Origin: Roseomonas haemaphysalidis
GTDB lineage: Bacteria > Pseudomonadota > Alphaproteobacteria > Acetobacterales > Acetobacteraceae
Assembly (NCBI RefSeq): GCF_017355405.1
Contig: NZ_CP061179.1
Location: 186,001-250,000, forward strand
Length of the DNA: 64,000 nt
Reading direction: 5' to 3'
The notes beneath the pieces are model-generated. The model was not told the DNA's origin and ran no database searches. It saw nothing but the letters and a program-made list of their open reading frames with translations. Below, piece after piece: positions 1-8,146 of this stretch (its first letter is position 1; every line of letters begins with the position of its first letter). A program made the position numbers and the translations under genes.

Positions 1-1
1 G

Positions 2-1489
2 GGCGTCAGCGCCTTTCCGCTGTCCGTCGATCCGCACTTCTACAACGGCATCGGCGACCGCAACCTGTCCCTGCACCTGTTCAGCCGCCTGGTGGAGCAG
101 AAGGGCGACATGTCGCTCGCGCCCGGCCTCGCCGCCGAATGGAAGCTCGTGAACGACACGGTGTGGGAGTTCACGCTGCGCGAGGGCGTCACCTGGTCGG
201 ACGGCAAGCCGCTGACGCCGGAGGACGTGGTATTCTCGTTGACGCGTTCGGCCAACATCCCGAACAGCCCGCTGGGCTACGCGCCGTTTACCCGTGACAT
301 CGCCAGCGTCGAGGTGGCGGGGCCGCGCACGGTGCGCATCGTCACCAAGCAGCCCTCCCCGATCCTGCCGGTCAACATGAGCGCGCTGTCCATCGTCGCG
401 AAGCACGCGGCCGAGGGCAAGGATAGCGGCGAGTTCGACAACGCGGCCGTCTCCACCGGCACCGGCCCGTTCCGCCTCGTGTCCTTTGCCCGCAACGACC
501 GTGCGGTGCTGGAGCGCAATCCAGCCTTCTGGGGCGAGAAGCCCGAATGGGACCGGGTGGAGATGCGCTTCATCGCCAACGAGGGCGCGCGCAGCGCCGC
601 GCTGCTGGCCGGCGACGTGGACCTGATCGACGCGCCCAGCCGCAACGACCTGCCGCGCCTGCGCCAGGACGAGCGGTTCCGCGTGGTGTCCACGCCCGGC
701 AACCGCTCCATCATGCTGCTGCCCAACGTCATCGCCGAGGGCGGTTCCCCGGAGGCCACCGACAACGACGGCAAGCCGCTGGCGCAAAACCCGTTGCGGG
801 ACCTGCGGGTGCGGCAGGCCCTGTCGCTCGGTATCGACCGCAAGGGACTGGCCGAGCGGGTGCTGGAAGGCACCGCGCAGGCCGCCGGGCAGTTCATGTG
901 GCCGGGCGCCTATTCCTTCACGCCGGACATCCAGACCCCGCCCTTCGACCAGGCCCGCGCCAAGGCGCTGCTGGCCGAGGCGGGGTTCCCCGCCGGCTTC
1001 CGCCTGACGCTGAGCGCCTTTGCCGACCGCCCGGACTTCCGCACCGTCGCGCAGGCCATCGCGCAGATGTGGACCCGCATGGGCGTGCGGACGGAGGTCA
1101 ATGCCGTGCCGGCGGCGGTGTACCTCGGGCGCGGCGCCAAGCACGAATACCTGATGCCGTTCTTCAGCTGGGGCATCAGCACGGGCGAAGCCGGCTATGT
1201 GCTGAACAACATCTTCACCACCATGGACAGCCAGACCGGCGCGGGGCCCGCCAATTGGGGTGGCTATTCCAACCCGGCGCTGGACGCGCTGATCGCGCGG
1301 GCGCAATCGACCATGGATGACGCGGCGCGGGAGGCGCTGCTGGTCCAGGGCCAGAAGGCCGTGGCCGACGACGTGGCGGCGATCCAGCTCTACCAGCTCG
1401 TCAACTTCTGGGCGACGCGGCGCGGCGTGGCCTACGGGGCCCGGCAGGACCAGCGCACGGTAGCCACCAGCGCGCATTCCGTGCGCTAA
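2..1489 (+). CDS. ABC transporter substrate-binding protein, family 5 (5'-truncated)
   Basis: Periplasmic receptor of a peptide/nickel/opine-type ABC importer (SBP_bac_5 family), which captures a solute and delivers it to membrane permeases. The frame is already open at base 2, so the signal peptide and N-terminus lie outside the window; 495 codons remain and end at TAA. Family hallmarks are visible: an FSRLVE segment, LAPGLAAEW, the TWSDGKPLTPEDVVFSLTR signature region and LRVRQALSLGIDR in the second half. No permease or ATPase gene follows, so its partners, if any, must lie upstream. The family call is firm; the solute cannot be read from the sequence. Confidence 0.93.
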   Translation, partial: GVSAFPLSVDPHFYNGIGDRNLSLHLFSRLVEQKGDMSLAPGLAAEWKLVNDTVWEFTLREGVTWSDGKPLTPEDVVFSLTRSANIPNSPLGYAPFTRDIASVEVAGPRTVRIVTKQPSPILPVNMSALSIVAKHAAEGKDSGEFDNAAVSTGTGPFRLVSFARNDRAVLERNPAFWGEKPEWDRVEMRFIANEGARSAALLAGDVDLIDAPSRNDLPRLRQDERFRVVSTPGNRSIMLLPNVIAEGGSPEATDNDGKPLAQNPLRDLRVRQALSLGIDRKGLAERVLEGTAQAAGQFMWPGAYSFTPDIQTPPFDQARAKALLAEAGFPAGFRLTLSAFADRPDFRTVAQAIAQMWTRMGVRTEVNAVPAAVYLGRGAKHEYLMPFFSWGISTGEAGYVLNNIFTTMDSQTGAGPANWGGYSNPALDALIARAQSTMDDAAREALLVQGQKAVADDVAAIQLYQLVNFWATRRGVAYGARQDQRTVATSAHSVR

Positions 1490-1540
1490 GGGCAGGCGCC
1501 TGCCGCCACCCCGGGCGGTGCTGGCGCGTTGTCCGGCAAA

Positions 1541-1560
1541 GGCCGGCATTGTCGCCGGCC
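1541..1560 (+). terminator. Hairpin after the receptor gene
   Basis: GGCCGGC, a 6-nt loop and GCCGGCC form a perfect 7-bp GC stem between the receptor stop (1489) and the next ribosome-binding site (1574). A second palindrome, GGCAGGCGCCTGCC (1491-1504), directly follows the stop codon. Neither is followed by a T-run, so this is a terminator-like or mRNA-protecting structure rather than a textbook intrinsic terminator. Confidence 0.4.
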
Positions 1561-1585
1561 CCGCCCTGACCGCAGGAGAGCACCC

Positions 1586-1882
1586 TTGCCGACATTCACC
1601 AGCTTCCTCCGGGCCCTTCCGCTCAGCCTCGTCCTGGCCTCGCCGGCCCTGGCGCAGCAGACCCCGCCGGCGGCCGACAACGGCCCGATCCGCAACGGCC
1701 GCCAGCAGCAGCCATCCCGCGACGCAACGGCCGACCGCCTCCGTCAGCAGGGCGTCGGCGTTCCGGGGCAGGAGCAGGACCGCGAGCTGAAGGACCTCAA
1801 TGACCTGTCCCGCCAGCTCCTGCCGCCGGGCAGCGCGGTGCCGGCGCCGGAGGTGGAGCGGCCCCCCGCCACTAGGCGCTGA
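1586..1882 (+). CDS. Small exported protein of unknown function
   Basis: A 98-residue protein I do not recognise. It begins with a clear Sec signal peptide: MPTFTSFLRALPLSLVLA followed by the cleavage motif SPALAQQ, giving a mature chain of about 74 residues. The mature part is hydrophilic and rich in Gln, Arg, Asp and Pro (RQQGVGVPGQEQDRELKDLN), without cysteines, and is probably disordered. The TTG start at 1586 is chosen because AGGAG (1574-1578) precedes it at normal spacing and the signal peptide begins there; an in-frame ATG further upstream lacks these features. It may be a lipoprotein-free periplasmic accessory protein. Role unknown. Confidence 0.6.
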   Translation: MPTFTSFLRALPLSLVLASPALAQQTPPAADNGPIRNGRQQQPSRDATADRLRQQGVGVPGQEQDRELKDLNDLSRQLLPPGSAVPAPEVERPPATRR

Positions 1883-1952
1883 AGGCAGCCTTCTCCCCGG
1901 GGCATCCCCCGAGGCACTGGCCGCCTCGGCCGCCATGCCCGGTGCCCTCCGC

Positions 1953-2675
1953 TCAATGGCGCGAGGCGGTGGGGCGGACGACGATCTCGTTCACGTCCAC
2001 GTCCTCCGGCTGCTCCACCGCGAAGCGCACCGCGCGGCCGATGGCGTCCGGCTTCAGGGCGATGGCGCGGTAGGTCGCCATCGCCTCGGCCGCCACGGGA
2101 TCGGTGATCGTCGACGCCAGCTCGCTTTCCACCACGCCCGGATGGATGCAGGTCACGCGCAGCGCCGTGTTTTCCTGCCGCAGCCCGTCCGACACCGCCC
2201 GCACGGCATGCTTCGTCGCGCAGTACACGGCCGCGGTCGGCGAAACCGCCAGGGCGCCGATCGAGGCGATGTTGATCACATGCCCCGAGCCACGCGCCGT
2301 CATCTCGGGCAGCACGGCGGCGATGCCGTACAGGACGCCCTTGATGTTGACGTCCACCATCCGGTCCCATTCCTCCACCTTCATGGAAGCCATCAGTGAC
2401 AGCGGCATGATGCCGGCATTGTTCACGATGACGTCCACGCGCCCCCAGGCGGCCCGCGCCGCATCGGCGAAGGCCTGCATGCTGGCCCGGTCCGTGACGT
2501 CGAGCCGCCGGGTCAGCACGGTTCCGCCCGCTGCCGTGAGTTCCCGCGCCAGGGCGTCCAGCCGGTCCAGGCGCCGCGCGCCAAGGACTAGCTTGGCCCC
2601 CGTCTTCGCCATTTCGCGGGCAATGCCCGCGCCGATGCCACTGGAGGCACCCGTGATCAGCACGACCTTGTCCAT
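1953..2675 (-). CDS. Short-chain dehydrogenase/reductase (SDR)
   Basis: NAD(P)-dependent oxidoreductase of the classical SDR family, 240 residues, cytosolic. The Rossmann glycine motif TGASSGIG is at residues 8-15, NNAG at 85-88, the catalytic Ser at 138, and the YxxxK pair at Tyr151 and Lys155. Arg34-Arg35 after the second strand suggest a preference for NADP(H). The start at 2675 (MDKVVLITG) is preferred over an upstream in-frame Met because the Rossmann fold begins there and a GGAA-type ribosome site precedes it. It is divergent from a LysR gene, which probably controls it. The substrate is unknown; the usual automatic name would be clavaldehyde-dehydrogenase-like or serine 3-dehydrogenase-like SDR. 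Confidence 0.93.
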   Translation of the reverse strand: MDKVVLITGASSGIGAGIAREMAKTGAKLVLGARRLDRLDALARELTAAGGTVLTRRLDVTDRASMQAFADAARAAWGRVDVIVNNAGIMPLSLMASMKVEEWDRMVDVNIKGVLYGIAAVLPEMTARGSGHVINIASIGALAVSPTAAVYCATKHAVRAVSDGLRQENTALRVTCIHPGVVESELASTITDPVAAEAMATYRAIALKPDAIGRAVRFAVEQPEDVDVNEIVVRPTASRH

Positions 2676-2762
2676 GTCCGTTTCCGTTCCGATGGGCGGC
2701 AAAAGCGCCGCGCCGTGGTCCAGGACCTAGACGTCCAGCATTGTCGCGATAATCTTCCTTCC

Positions 2763-2790
2763 GTTACTCACACTGGTAAGCCATAGTAAC
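2763..2790. promoter_or_regulatory. Candidate LysR operator between SDR and LysR
   Basis: The sequence TTAC-N8-GTAA (2764-2779) is an inverted repeat of the length expected for a LysR box, and a further GTAAC at 2786-2790 mirrors GTTAC at 2763-2767. It ends three bases before the LysR ATG, which lacks a clear Shine-Dalgarno sequence. Position and symmetry support autoregulation and control of the divergent SDR; binding is inferred. Confidence 0.4.
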
Positions 2791-2792
2791 CA

Positions 2793-3701
2793 ATGCTTCA
2801 TGACCTGCAGACCGTGACTGTCTTCGTCGCCGTGGCTGAAGCCCGCAGCTTCCGCGTCGCGGCCGACCGGCTCGGGGTCACCCGCTCAGCGGTCAGCCAA
2901 GCGGTTCGCAAGCTGGAAAACAGGATCGGCGTGGCGTTGTTGTTGCGCACGACGCGAAGCGTCAGCCTCACCGAAGCCGGAAAGCGGCTCTACGACGCCG
3001 TTTCCCCCGCTTTGGGGGAGGTGGACGCAGCGGTGCGGGTGGCCGGAGACCGGCGCGCGCGGCCAAGCGGCCTGTTGCGGCTCGCCGTTTCTTCCATCGC
3101 GGAGGATTTTCTGTCGGGCCCGCTGCTGGCGTCCTTTCTGGAAGCTCATCCTGACATCCGGCTTGATGTCGTGGTCACGGACGTGGAATTCGATATTGTC
3201 GCCGAAGGGTATGACGCGGGCGTGCGGCTGGGCGAGGTGATCGCGCAGGACATGGTCGTGGTGCCGGTGTCGGAAAGCCAGCGGCAGCTGGTGGTGGCAT
3301 CGCCGTCCTACCTCGCGCGTCACGGCGTGCCAGGGCATCCGCACGAATTGTCCGGGCACCGCTGCATCGGCTGGAGGGCTGATCCCGGCCTGCCGCCATA
3401 CCGATGGGAATTTGGCACCGAAGGGCATGAATTCGCCGTTGCCGTGGAGCCGGAAGCCACCACCAATGACATGTGGCTGATGATCCGCCTGGCTTGCGCG
3501 GGCGCGGGGCTGACCTTCGGAATGGAGGCGACCTTCCGCCCCTTCATCGACCGCGGCGAACTGGTGCCCGTGCTGCAGGAGTACAGCCCGAGCTTTCCAG
3601 GATTTTACCTGTACTTCCCCAGCCGCAGGCACCTGGCCCCCAAGCTGCGCGCGCTCGTGGACCACCTGCGCCGATGGCGCCACGACGCTGAAGCAGCTTG
3701 A
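2793..3701 (+). CDS. LysR-family transcriptional regulator
   Basis: A 302-residue LTTR with an N-terminal winged helix (residues about 5-62, including the recognition segment GVTRSAVSQAVRKLE) and a C-terminal periplasmic-binding-like effector domain (about 90-295). The tail region, with VVTDVEFDIVAEGYDAGVRLGE, resembles the PecT/DmlR-type branch that often regulates a divergent SDR or oxidoreductase. The gene lies head to head with the SDR, 117 bp from its start codon, the classic arrangement for an LTTR and its target. No inducer can be inferred. Confidence 0.94.
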   Translation: MLHDLQTVTVFVAVAEARSFRVAADRLGVTRSAVSQAVRKLENRIGVALLLRTTRSVSLTEAGKRLYDAVSPALGEVDAAVRVAGDRRARPSGLLRLAVSSIAEDFLSGPLLASFLEAHPDIRLDVVVTDVEFDIVAEGYDAGVRLGEVIAQDMVVVPVSESQRQLVVASPSYLARHGVPGHPHELSGHRCIGWRADPGLPPYRWEFGTEGHEFAVAVEPEATTNDMWLMIRLACAGAGLTFGMEATFRPFIDRGELVPVLQEYSPSFPGFYLYFPSRRHLAPKLRALVDHLRRWRHDAEAA

Positions 3702-4187
3702 AGCGGGCTTTCTTTCGGAGGCGGGGCCACGCAGGATGGCCGGGCAGAAGCAGGCATTCCGATGATGGTTGGTGGATGCCTTCGGATTCGCCGTAGCTGT
3801 CAGCAACGAAGAATGAATGGGAAGAGGATCGGGAGCATCATAGCGGTAGTAAGTCGGCATTGCGGTGCAACCCCGGCAACGCTCAGGCGCTGCATCAGCA
3901 ATGCCCCGCATCCCGCAACAATTTGGTGGTCAACGTCGTGCTGCCCCACAGGCATGCCACTTGAACATGCTGGTCCGCGCATCGGCTTCGCGGGTGGGGT
4001 GGGATAGTGGGCCATGCGCATGACAGGCCATGAGGCTTGGGCAGCGACGTCGGTCCGAGGCGATGTTGCCCAACCTGAGGTTGATAATTCGAGTCCAGCA
4101 GACCTTCGCCGCGGTGCTCCCCGCACTTCCGCTGATCTTGGCTTGGACGTCAGGCCGGCCATACTGGGCGCATCGCATGAGGAGGGA
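3702..4187. other. Gene-poor stretch without a recognisable gene
   Basis: This segment between the LysR stop and the downstream small open frame is visibly less GC-rich than its surroundings. Its frames lack third-position GC bias, ribosome sites and recognisable motifs. I see no tRNA, repeat or transposase remnant. It may be decayed sequence or old insertion scar. Confidence 0.5.
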
Positions 4188-4325
4188 ATGGTAGCTGGAT
4201 CCCCGCCGCGGGACGACCGCACGGCTGGCGAGGACTGGGTGCTCGTGCTGATCGCTATCTTCGTGTTCGTCGGGTCGGTGACGGCCGGGTTGCTGATCTG
4301 GTGCTTTCTGATCACCTGGCGCTGA
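4188..4325 (+). CDS. Possible small single-span membrane protein
   Basis: A 45-residue frame whose second half is one strongly hydrophobic helix, VLVLIAIFVFVGSVTAGLL, followed by IWCFLITWR, with a charged N-terminal half (PPRDDRTAGED). This is the pattern of a small inner-membrane protein. AGGAGG lies at 4180-4185, only two bases from this ATG, which is unusually close; an alternative start at 4014 would add 58 low-complexity residues. No family is recognised and the flanks carry no partner, so the gene is tentative. Confidence 0.35.
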   Translation: MVAGSPPRDDRTAGEDWVLVLIAIFVFVGSVTAGLLIWCFLITWR

Positions 4326-4494
4326 AGCTCCCGTGGCTGCCTGATGATACGGCTGCCCTTGGCGATTGCCTTCAAGACATCGCCGTTGGCTCCGCATAAC
4401 GCAGAGCGCCTTTGCACAACGCGACCGCTGTGACTTTGCGGGGCGTATGGCGCTCCGCAGAGTTGGTACCCCTGGCCTGCTCCGGCGGCACCGC

Positions 4495-5700
4495 TCAGCC
4501 CGCCGGGACCGGCCGGTCGGGATAGTTGGACAGGTCCGGCCCCTTCGGCCCGCCCGCGAAGAGCTTGCCGGCGGTCTGGCGGACCGATGGCCGGCTCGCG
4601 AAGCGCAACGCCCGGTGCAGCAGGCGGATGCCGAAGCAGCTATGCGGGTTCATCATGCGCGGCGCGATCTTGGGAATGCCCTGGCCCTTTTCCACCATGG
4701 GCCGCATGGCGGCCTCATAAGCGTCCAGGGCGAGGGTCAGATCGTCGGCCCGCTGCAATTCAGCAGCCAGCACGTAAGCACCGGTGACCGCCAGCGTGGT
4801 GCCGATGCCGGCGAGCGGCGTGGCGCACCAGGCGGCATCGCCGGTCAGCACCACACGGCCCTTGGACCAGCGCTTCATCCGGACCTGCCGCAGCACGTCG
4901 AAATAAAAATCGGCGGTGCCGTCCATGCCGGCCAGGACGCGCTCCGCCTGCCAGCCGGCATCGGCGAAGCGCTGGTGGAGATACGCCTTCTGGCGGTCCG
5001 TGTCCCACTCATGGGCGCCGTTCGGCCGCTGCTGGATGGACAGGTTCGCGCGCGTTGTGCCGTGCGCGTCAGGCCGCAGCGAGACACTGCGGCCCTGGGT
5101 CGCATTGTACCAGCGCCACATCCGGTCATCATCCGCGGTGCGTGGGATCGTGAAGTAGGCGATCGTCAGGTCCATCCAGCGCGGGTCATTGCCACCGGGA
5201 AACACCATCTCCCGCGTGCGCGACCCCACGCCTTCCGCGACGATCACCAGATCGAAGCGTTCCGTCGCGCCGCCGCTGAAGGCGACGACGGCACCGCCGG
5301 CGCCATCGTCGATCCGCGCGATGGTGTCCCCGAAGCGGAACCGCGCATGCGGGCGCGCGCCGTCATACAGCAGGCGCGCCAGGTCGCCGCGCAGGATCTC
5401 CATCTCCGCGGTTGGGCCATCGCCGCCCATCTCCGCCGTGATAAATTCCGCCACCACCTTGCCGTCGGCCTCCACCCAGGCCGTCCCCTGTTCACCGGTG
5501 CCCTGGTCCAGCGCCGCCTGTTCCAGGCCCATGCGGCGCAGCACCTCGCGCCCGACGCCCCGCACGTCGACATTCTGGCCGCCGTCACGGAAGGCGGGTG
5601 CGCGTTCCACCACCGTCACGTCCCACCCCAGTCGGCCCAGCCACCAGGCGGCGGTGTTGCCGGCGACGCTGGCACCGGAGATCAGAACACGACGGGACAT
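4495..5700 (-). CDS. FAD-dependent monooxygenase (TetX/PHBH-like fold)
   Basis: A 401-residue single-component flavin hydroxylase that would use NAD(P)H and O2 to hydroxylate a small molecule. The FAD-binding motif is GASVAG (9-14) followed by the acidic VVER; the DG-type motif lies near 150-162 (DLVIVAEGVGSRTR), and GDAAW (287-291) binds the FAD pyrophosphate. Domain order and length are those of TetX-like or aromatic hydroxylases. The start at 5700 has an excellent GGAGG site. It follows a MarR gene by 26 bp on the same strand, so the pair probably forms a MarR-controlled detoxification or catabolic unit. Confidence 0.9.
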   Translation of the reverse strand: MSRRVLISGASVAGNTAAWWLGRLGWDVTVVERAPAFRDGGQNVDVRGVGREVLRRMGLEQAALDQGTGEQGTAWVEADGKVVAEFITAEMGGDGPTAEMEILRGDLARLLYDGARPHARFRFGDTIARIDDGAGGAVVAFSGGATERFDLVIVAEGVGSRTREMVFPGGNDPRWMDLTIAYFTIPRTADDDRMWRWYNATQGRSVSLRPDAHGTTRANLSIQQRPNGAHEWDTDRQKAYLHQRFADAGWQAERVLAGMDGTADFYFDVLRQVRMKRWSKGRVVLTGDAAWCATPLAGIGTTLAVTGAYVLAAELQRADDLTLALDAYEAAMRPMVEKGQGIPKIAPRMMNPHSCFGIRLLHRALRFASRPSVRQTAGKLFAGGPKGPDLSNYPDRPVPAG

Positions 5701-5723
5701 GGCGGCCCTCCTTCCCGCAGGAA

Positions 5724-5750
5724 ACATCATGCATGATGTAATGTTACATC
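5724..5750. promoter_or_regulatory. Two overlapping 16-bp palindromes, candidate MarR operators
   Basis: ACATCATGCATGATGT (5724-5739) is a perfect palindrome and GATGTAATGTTACATC (5735-5750) is a second one, with 7-bp arms and a 2-bp centre. They share the GATGT element and span the last codons of marR and the gap before the monooxygenase. This matches the size and symmetry of MarR dimer sites and would allow separate control of the monooxygenase. Being at the 3' end of the marR coding region is unusual. Confidence 0.55.
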
Positions 5751-6218
5751 GTCCTGCTGGAAATTGTCGATCAGCCGTTGCAGCAGGGCGACCAGCCGGG
5801 CGGCATCCTCGACGGAAAAGCCGCGCAGGCCGTGCTCGTTGGCCGCGATCAGTGCCTGGCCACCGATCCGGGCGGCGTCCTGCCCCTGCTCGGTCAGCCG
5901 CACCAGCGCCGCCCGCCGGTCCGTGGCCGAGGGCGTGCGCGTGATCAGCGCCATGGCCTCCAGCTTGTCCAGCAGGGCCACCATGGCGGGCTGCTTCACC
6001 GCCGATGCCCGCACGAGGTCGCGCTGCAGCATCGGCCCCTTCCAGGACAGCAGCAGGACCGGCCCGATCAGCGCGAGCGTCAGGCCGGAGGGCCGCAGGG
6101 CCGCGTCCACGCGGCGGTTGAACACACGGGCCGCGTGGTTGGCGAGGTAGCCCGGTGCGATGGCGGCCTGCGGATGGATGTCGTCGGTTCTGCGGGGCAT
6201 GGGCGCTGTTTGCGCCAT
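5727..6218 (-). CDS. MarR-family transcriptional regulator
   Basis: A 163-residue winged-helix regulator. The MarR pattern is visible from residue about 20: helix 1 (GYLANHAARVFNRRVDAAL), the recognition helix region (RASAVKQPAMVALLDKLEAM, about 68-87) and the wing with SATDRRAALVRLTEQG (about 95-110), where the conserved D-x-R is intact. Members usually repress an adjacent efflux or oxidoreductase gene and are released by phenolic ligands. Its neighbour is the FAD monooxygenase. The ATG at 6218 lacks a strong ribosome site and the Met six codons later is possible. Confidence 0.9.
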   Translation of the reverse strand: MAQTAPMPRRTDDIHPQAAIAPGYLANHAARVFNRRVDAALRPSGLTLALIGPVLLLSWKGPMLQRDLVRASAVKQPAMVALLDKLEAMALITRTPSATDRRAALVRLTEQGQDAARIGGQALIAANEHGLRGFSVEDAARLVALLQRLIDNFQQDDVTLHHA

Positions 6219-6357
6219 GGCGGCGTGGGGTGCCAGCGATCATGGCAGGGGTAGCCCGGACGGCGGTGCCGCTGTGCCCCGTTTTGCAACGGCGGCATAC
6301 GCGGCACTTCGCCGTCACGCCGCCCGGCCGCCAGCAGCGGTGCCGGGGCGCGTGTGC

Positions 6358-7038
6358 TTACGCGTCGTCGCCGAACATGTAGCCCTGGACGAACAAGATA
6401 TGCGTGCGCATCGCGCGCCGCGCTTCGGCCTTGTCGCGCTGCCGGACCGCATCCACCATGGCGTGGTGGTGCTCCTGCAAGGCGGCCCGGCGCTCCGCCG
6501 TGTTGCCGCGGGCCTTGAGCTGCCCCCAATCGGTCCGCTCCCGGACCCGGGCCAGCGAGCGTGACATGGCGATCACGGCACCGTTGTGGGTGGCGAGCGC
6601 GAAGGCGTCGTGCAACGCGGCATCCCATTGCTCGAATTCCGCAAGGTTGCCGGCAACGTCGGTGCCGCGCAGGCAGTCCACCATGCGCGCGATGTCGGCC
6701 TGGGTGGCACGGGCCACGGCGAGAGCGATCATCTCCGGCTCCAGCATCAGCCGGCACTCCACCACGTCGGCGGGGCTGAGCGCCTCCTCCACCGCCGGCG
6801 CGCCGCCGGCCGGGGCGCTGCGGAAGGTGCCGCGCCCGACATGGCGAATGATCATGCCTTCCGCCTCAAGCGCGTCCAGCGCCCGCCGCACGGTGTTGCG
6901 GGCAACGCCGTAGCGGGCGCCGAGCTCACGCTCCGTTGGCAGCCGGCTGCCGACCGGCCAGCGGTCGTTGCGCAATTCCTCGGTCAGGAGGTCACGCAGC
7001 GCCAGCGCCCCCCTGCGTTCCGTGATCTGCTGTGACAC
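6358..7038 (-). CDS. GntR-family regulator, FadR/FCD subfamily
   Basis: About 226 residues: an N-terminal GntR winged helix (LTEELRNDRWPVGSRLPTE, then GVARNTVRRALDALEAEGM) and an all-helical FCD ligand domain beginning near residue 90 with the metal-binding pattern of the family (D/E-rich helix, H in DAALHDAF, HHHAMVDAV). The GTG at 7038 is preferred because AAGGAC lies five bases upstream; an in-frame ATG 48 bp earlier would sit in the divergent promoter. It is divergent from the FAH-hydrolase operon and is likely its repressor, responding to a carboxylate. Confidence 0.92.
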   Translation of the reverse strand: MSQQITERRGALALRDLLTEELRNDRWPVGSRLPTERELGARYGVARNTVRRALDALEAEGMIIRHVGRGTFRSAPAGGAPAVEEALSPADVVECRLMLEPEMIALAVARATQADIARMVDCLRGTDVAGNLAEFEQWDAALHDAFALATHNGAVIAMSRSLARVRERTDWGQLKARGNTAERRAALQEHHHAMVDAVRQRDKAEARRAMRTHILFVQGYMFGDDA

Positions 7039-7085
7039 CGAATGTCCTTGACGCGATAAACCAATAAGCGAACCATACGACAGCA

Positions 7086-7105
7086 TTGGCTCAAAATAAA
7101 GCCAA
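7086..7105. promoter_or_regulatory. Inverted repeat in the GntR/FAH divergent promoter
   Basis: TTGGCT-N8-AGCCAA sits in the AT-rich gap between the GntR start and the FAH-hydrolase start. A possible -10 (TATAGG, 7111-7116) follows at once, so a protein bound here would overlap the promoter. Symmetry is clear; the link to this GntR is inferred from position. Confidence 0.4.
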
Positions 7106-7125
7106 ATTGGTATAGGGATAATGTG

Positions 7126-8040
7126 ATGAAGCTTGCGATGGTGCGGCGGTCCGGCTCACCCTGCCTTGCGCGTGTCGACCAGTCGGGAACGCGTTTCTGG
7201 CCAGTCGCCGAGCTTGGTTCCGGCTTGCCGCCGGATATGGCCGGGCTGATCGCCGCACTGAGCGCCGGTGCCACGCTGGCCGAGCCGGCGGGCGAGGGCA
7301 CGCCACTGGAGCCGGCGGACCTGCTGGCACCCCTGCCGAACCCGCCGCGCAACATCTTTTGTGTCGGCAAGAACTACTTCGCGCACGCAAAGGAATTCGC
7401 CGGCAGCGGCTACGACTCCTCCTCCACCAGCGCCGCCGACGCCATCCCGAAGGCGCCGATCATCTTCACCAAGCCGTCCACCTCCATTTCCGGCCCCTGG
7501 GACGACATCCCCCTGGTAGCAGGCCTGGATGCCGAGGTGGATTACGAGGCGGAGCTGGCGGTGGTGATCGGCCGCGGCGGGCGCTGCATCCCGAAAGCCC
7601 AGGCCATGGAGCATGTCTTCGGCTACACCGTGGTCAACGATGTCACGGCGCGGGACCTGCAGGGCAAGCACAAGCAGTGGCTGCTGGGCAAGGGCATCGA
7701 CGGCTTCTGCCCCATGGGGCCCTGGATCGTCACGGCCGATGAGCTGTCGGCCAGTGCCATGCGCGTCACCTGCAGCGTCAACGGTGAGAAGCGGCAGGAC
7801 GCGGTGACCGCCGACCTGATCTTCGACATCCCGACGCTGATCGAGACCATCTCGCTCAGCATGGCGCTGCTGCCGGGCGATGTGATCGCGACCGGCACGC
7901 CGGAAGGGGTGGGCATCGGCTTCAAGCCACCGCGCTTCCTGCGTCACGGCGACGTGGTGGAATGCGCGATCGGGGGCATCGGCACCATCCGCAACACCCT
8001 GCGCCAGGCAAGCATGGCAGAGCTGCGCGGCGCCGCCTGA
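7126..8040 (+). CDS. Fumarylacetoacetate hydrolase (FAH) family protein
   Basis: A 304-residue cytosolic metal-dependent hydrolase, isomerase or decarboxylase of the FAH superfamily, acting on acylpyruvate-like or hydroxydienoate products of ring cleavage. The metal triad is present: Glu141 and Glu143 in VDYEAELAVVIG and Asp172 in TVVNDVTARDLQ; GTPEGVG (257-263) closes the active site. An N-terminal domain of about 70 residues precedes the catalytic fold, as in HpcE/UGL-type enzymes. ATG 7126 has AGGGA at good spacing; the GTG just before it is an alternative. It is the first gene of a rightward operon with two receptors and a molybdenum hydroxylase, which points to an aromatic or heteroaromatic pathway. 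Confidence 0.92.
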   Translation: MKLAMVRRSGSPCLARVDQSGTRFWPVAELGSGLPPDMAGLIAALSAGATLAEPAGEGTPLEPADLLAPLPNPPRNIFCVGKNYFAHAKEFAGSGYDSSSTSAADAIPKAPIIFTKPSTSISGPWDDIPLVAGLDAEVDYEAELAVVIGRGGRCIPKAQAMEHVFGYTVVNDVTARDLQGKHKQWLLGKGIDGFCPMGPWIVTADELSASAMRVTCSVNGEKRQDAVTADLIFDIPTLIETISLSMALLPGDVIATGTPEGVGIGFKPPRFLRHGDVVECAIGGIGTIRNTLRQASMAELRGAA

Positions 8041-8072
8041 CCGGCCGCCGCGAGGGAGAAGCGGGGAGACAA

Positions 8073-8093
8073 GGGCCGGCGCGAGACCGGCCC
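8073..8093 (+). repeat. Intercistronic GC hairpin
   Basis: GGGCCGG, a 7-nt loop and CCGGCCC form a perfect stem 33 bp after the FAH-hydrolase stop and 54 bp before the next start. No T-run follows. It may partially terminate or stabilise the upstream message, allowing different levels of enzyme and receptor. Confidence 0.4.
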
Positions 8094-8146
8094 GCCCCCG
8101 TAGGCGTCATCCAGGAAGGGCGGGGGCGGATGCCCCCCGCGGGAGA

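Noticed and set aside
2886..3911. 341-codon minus-strand frame across the LysR gene
   Set aside because: No domain or bias supports it, whereas the plus strand encodes a complete LysR with both domains.
4366..5736. 456-codon plus-strand frame across the FAD monooxygenase
   Set aside because: Low-complexity Arg/His/Ala composition and no motif, while the opposite strand has FAD-binding motifs and a strong ribosome site.
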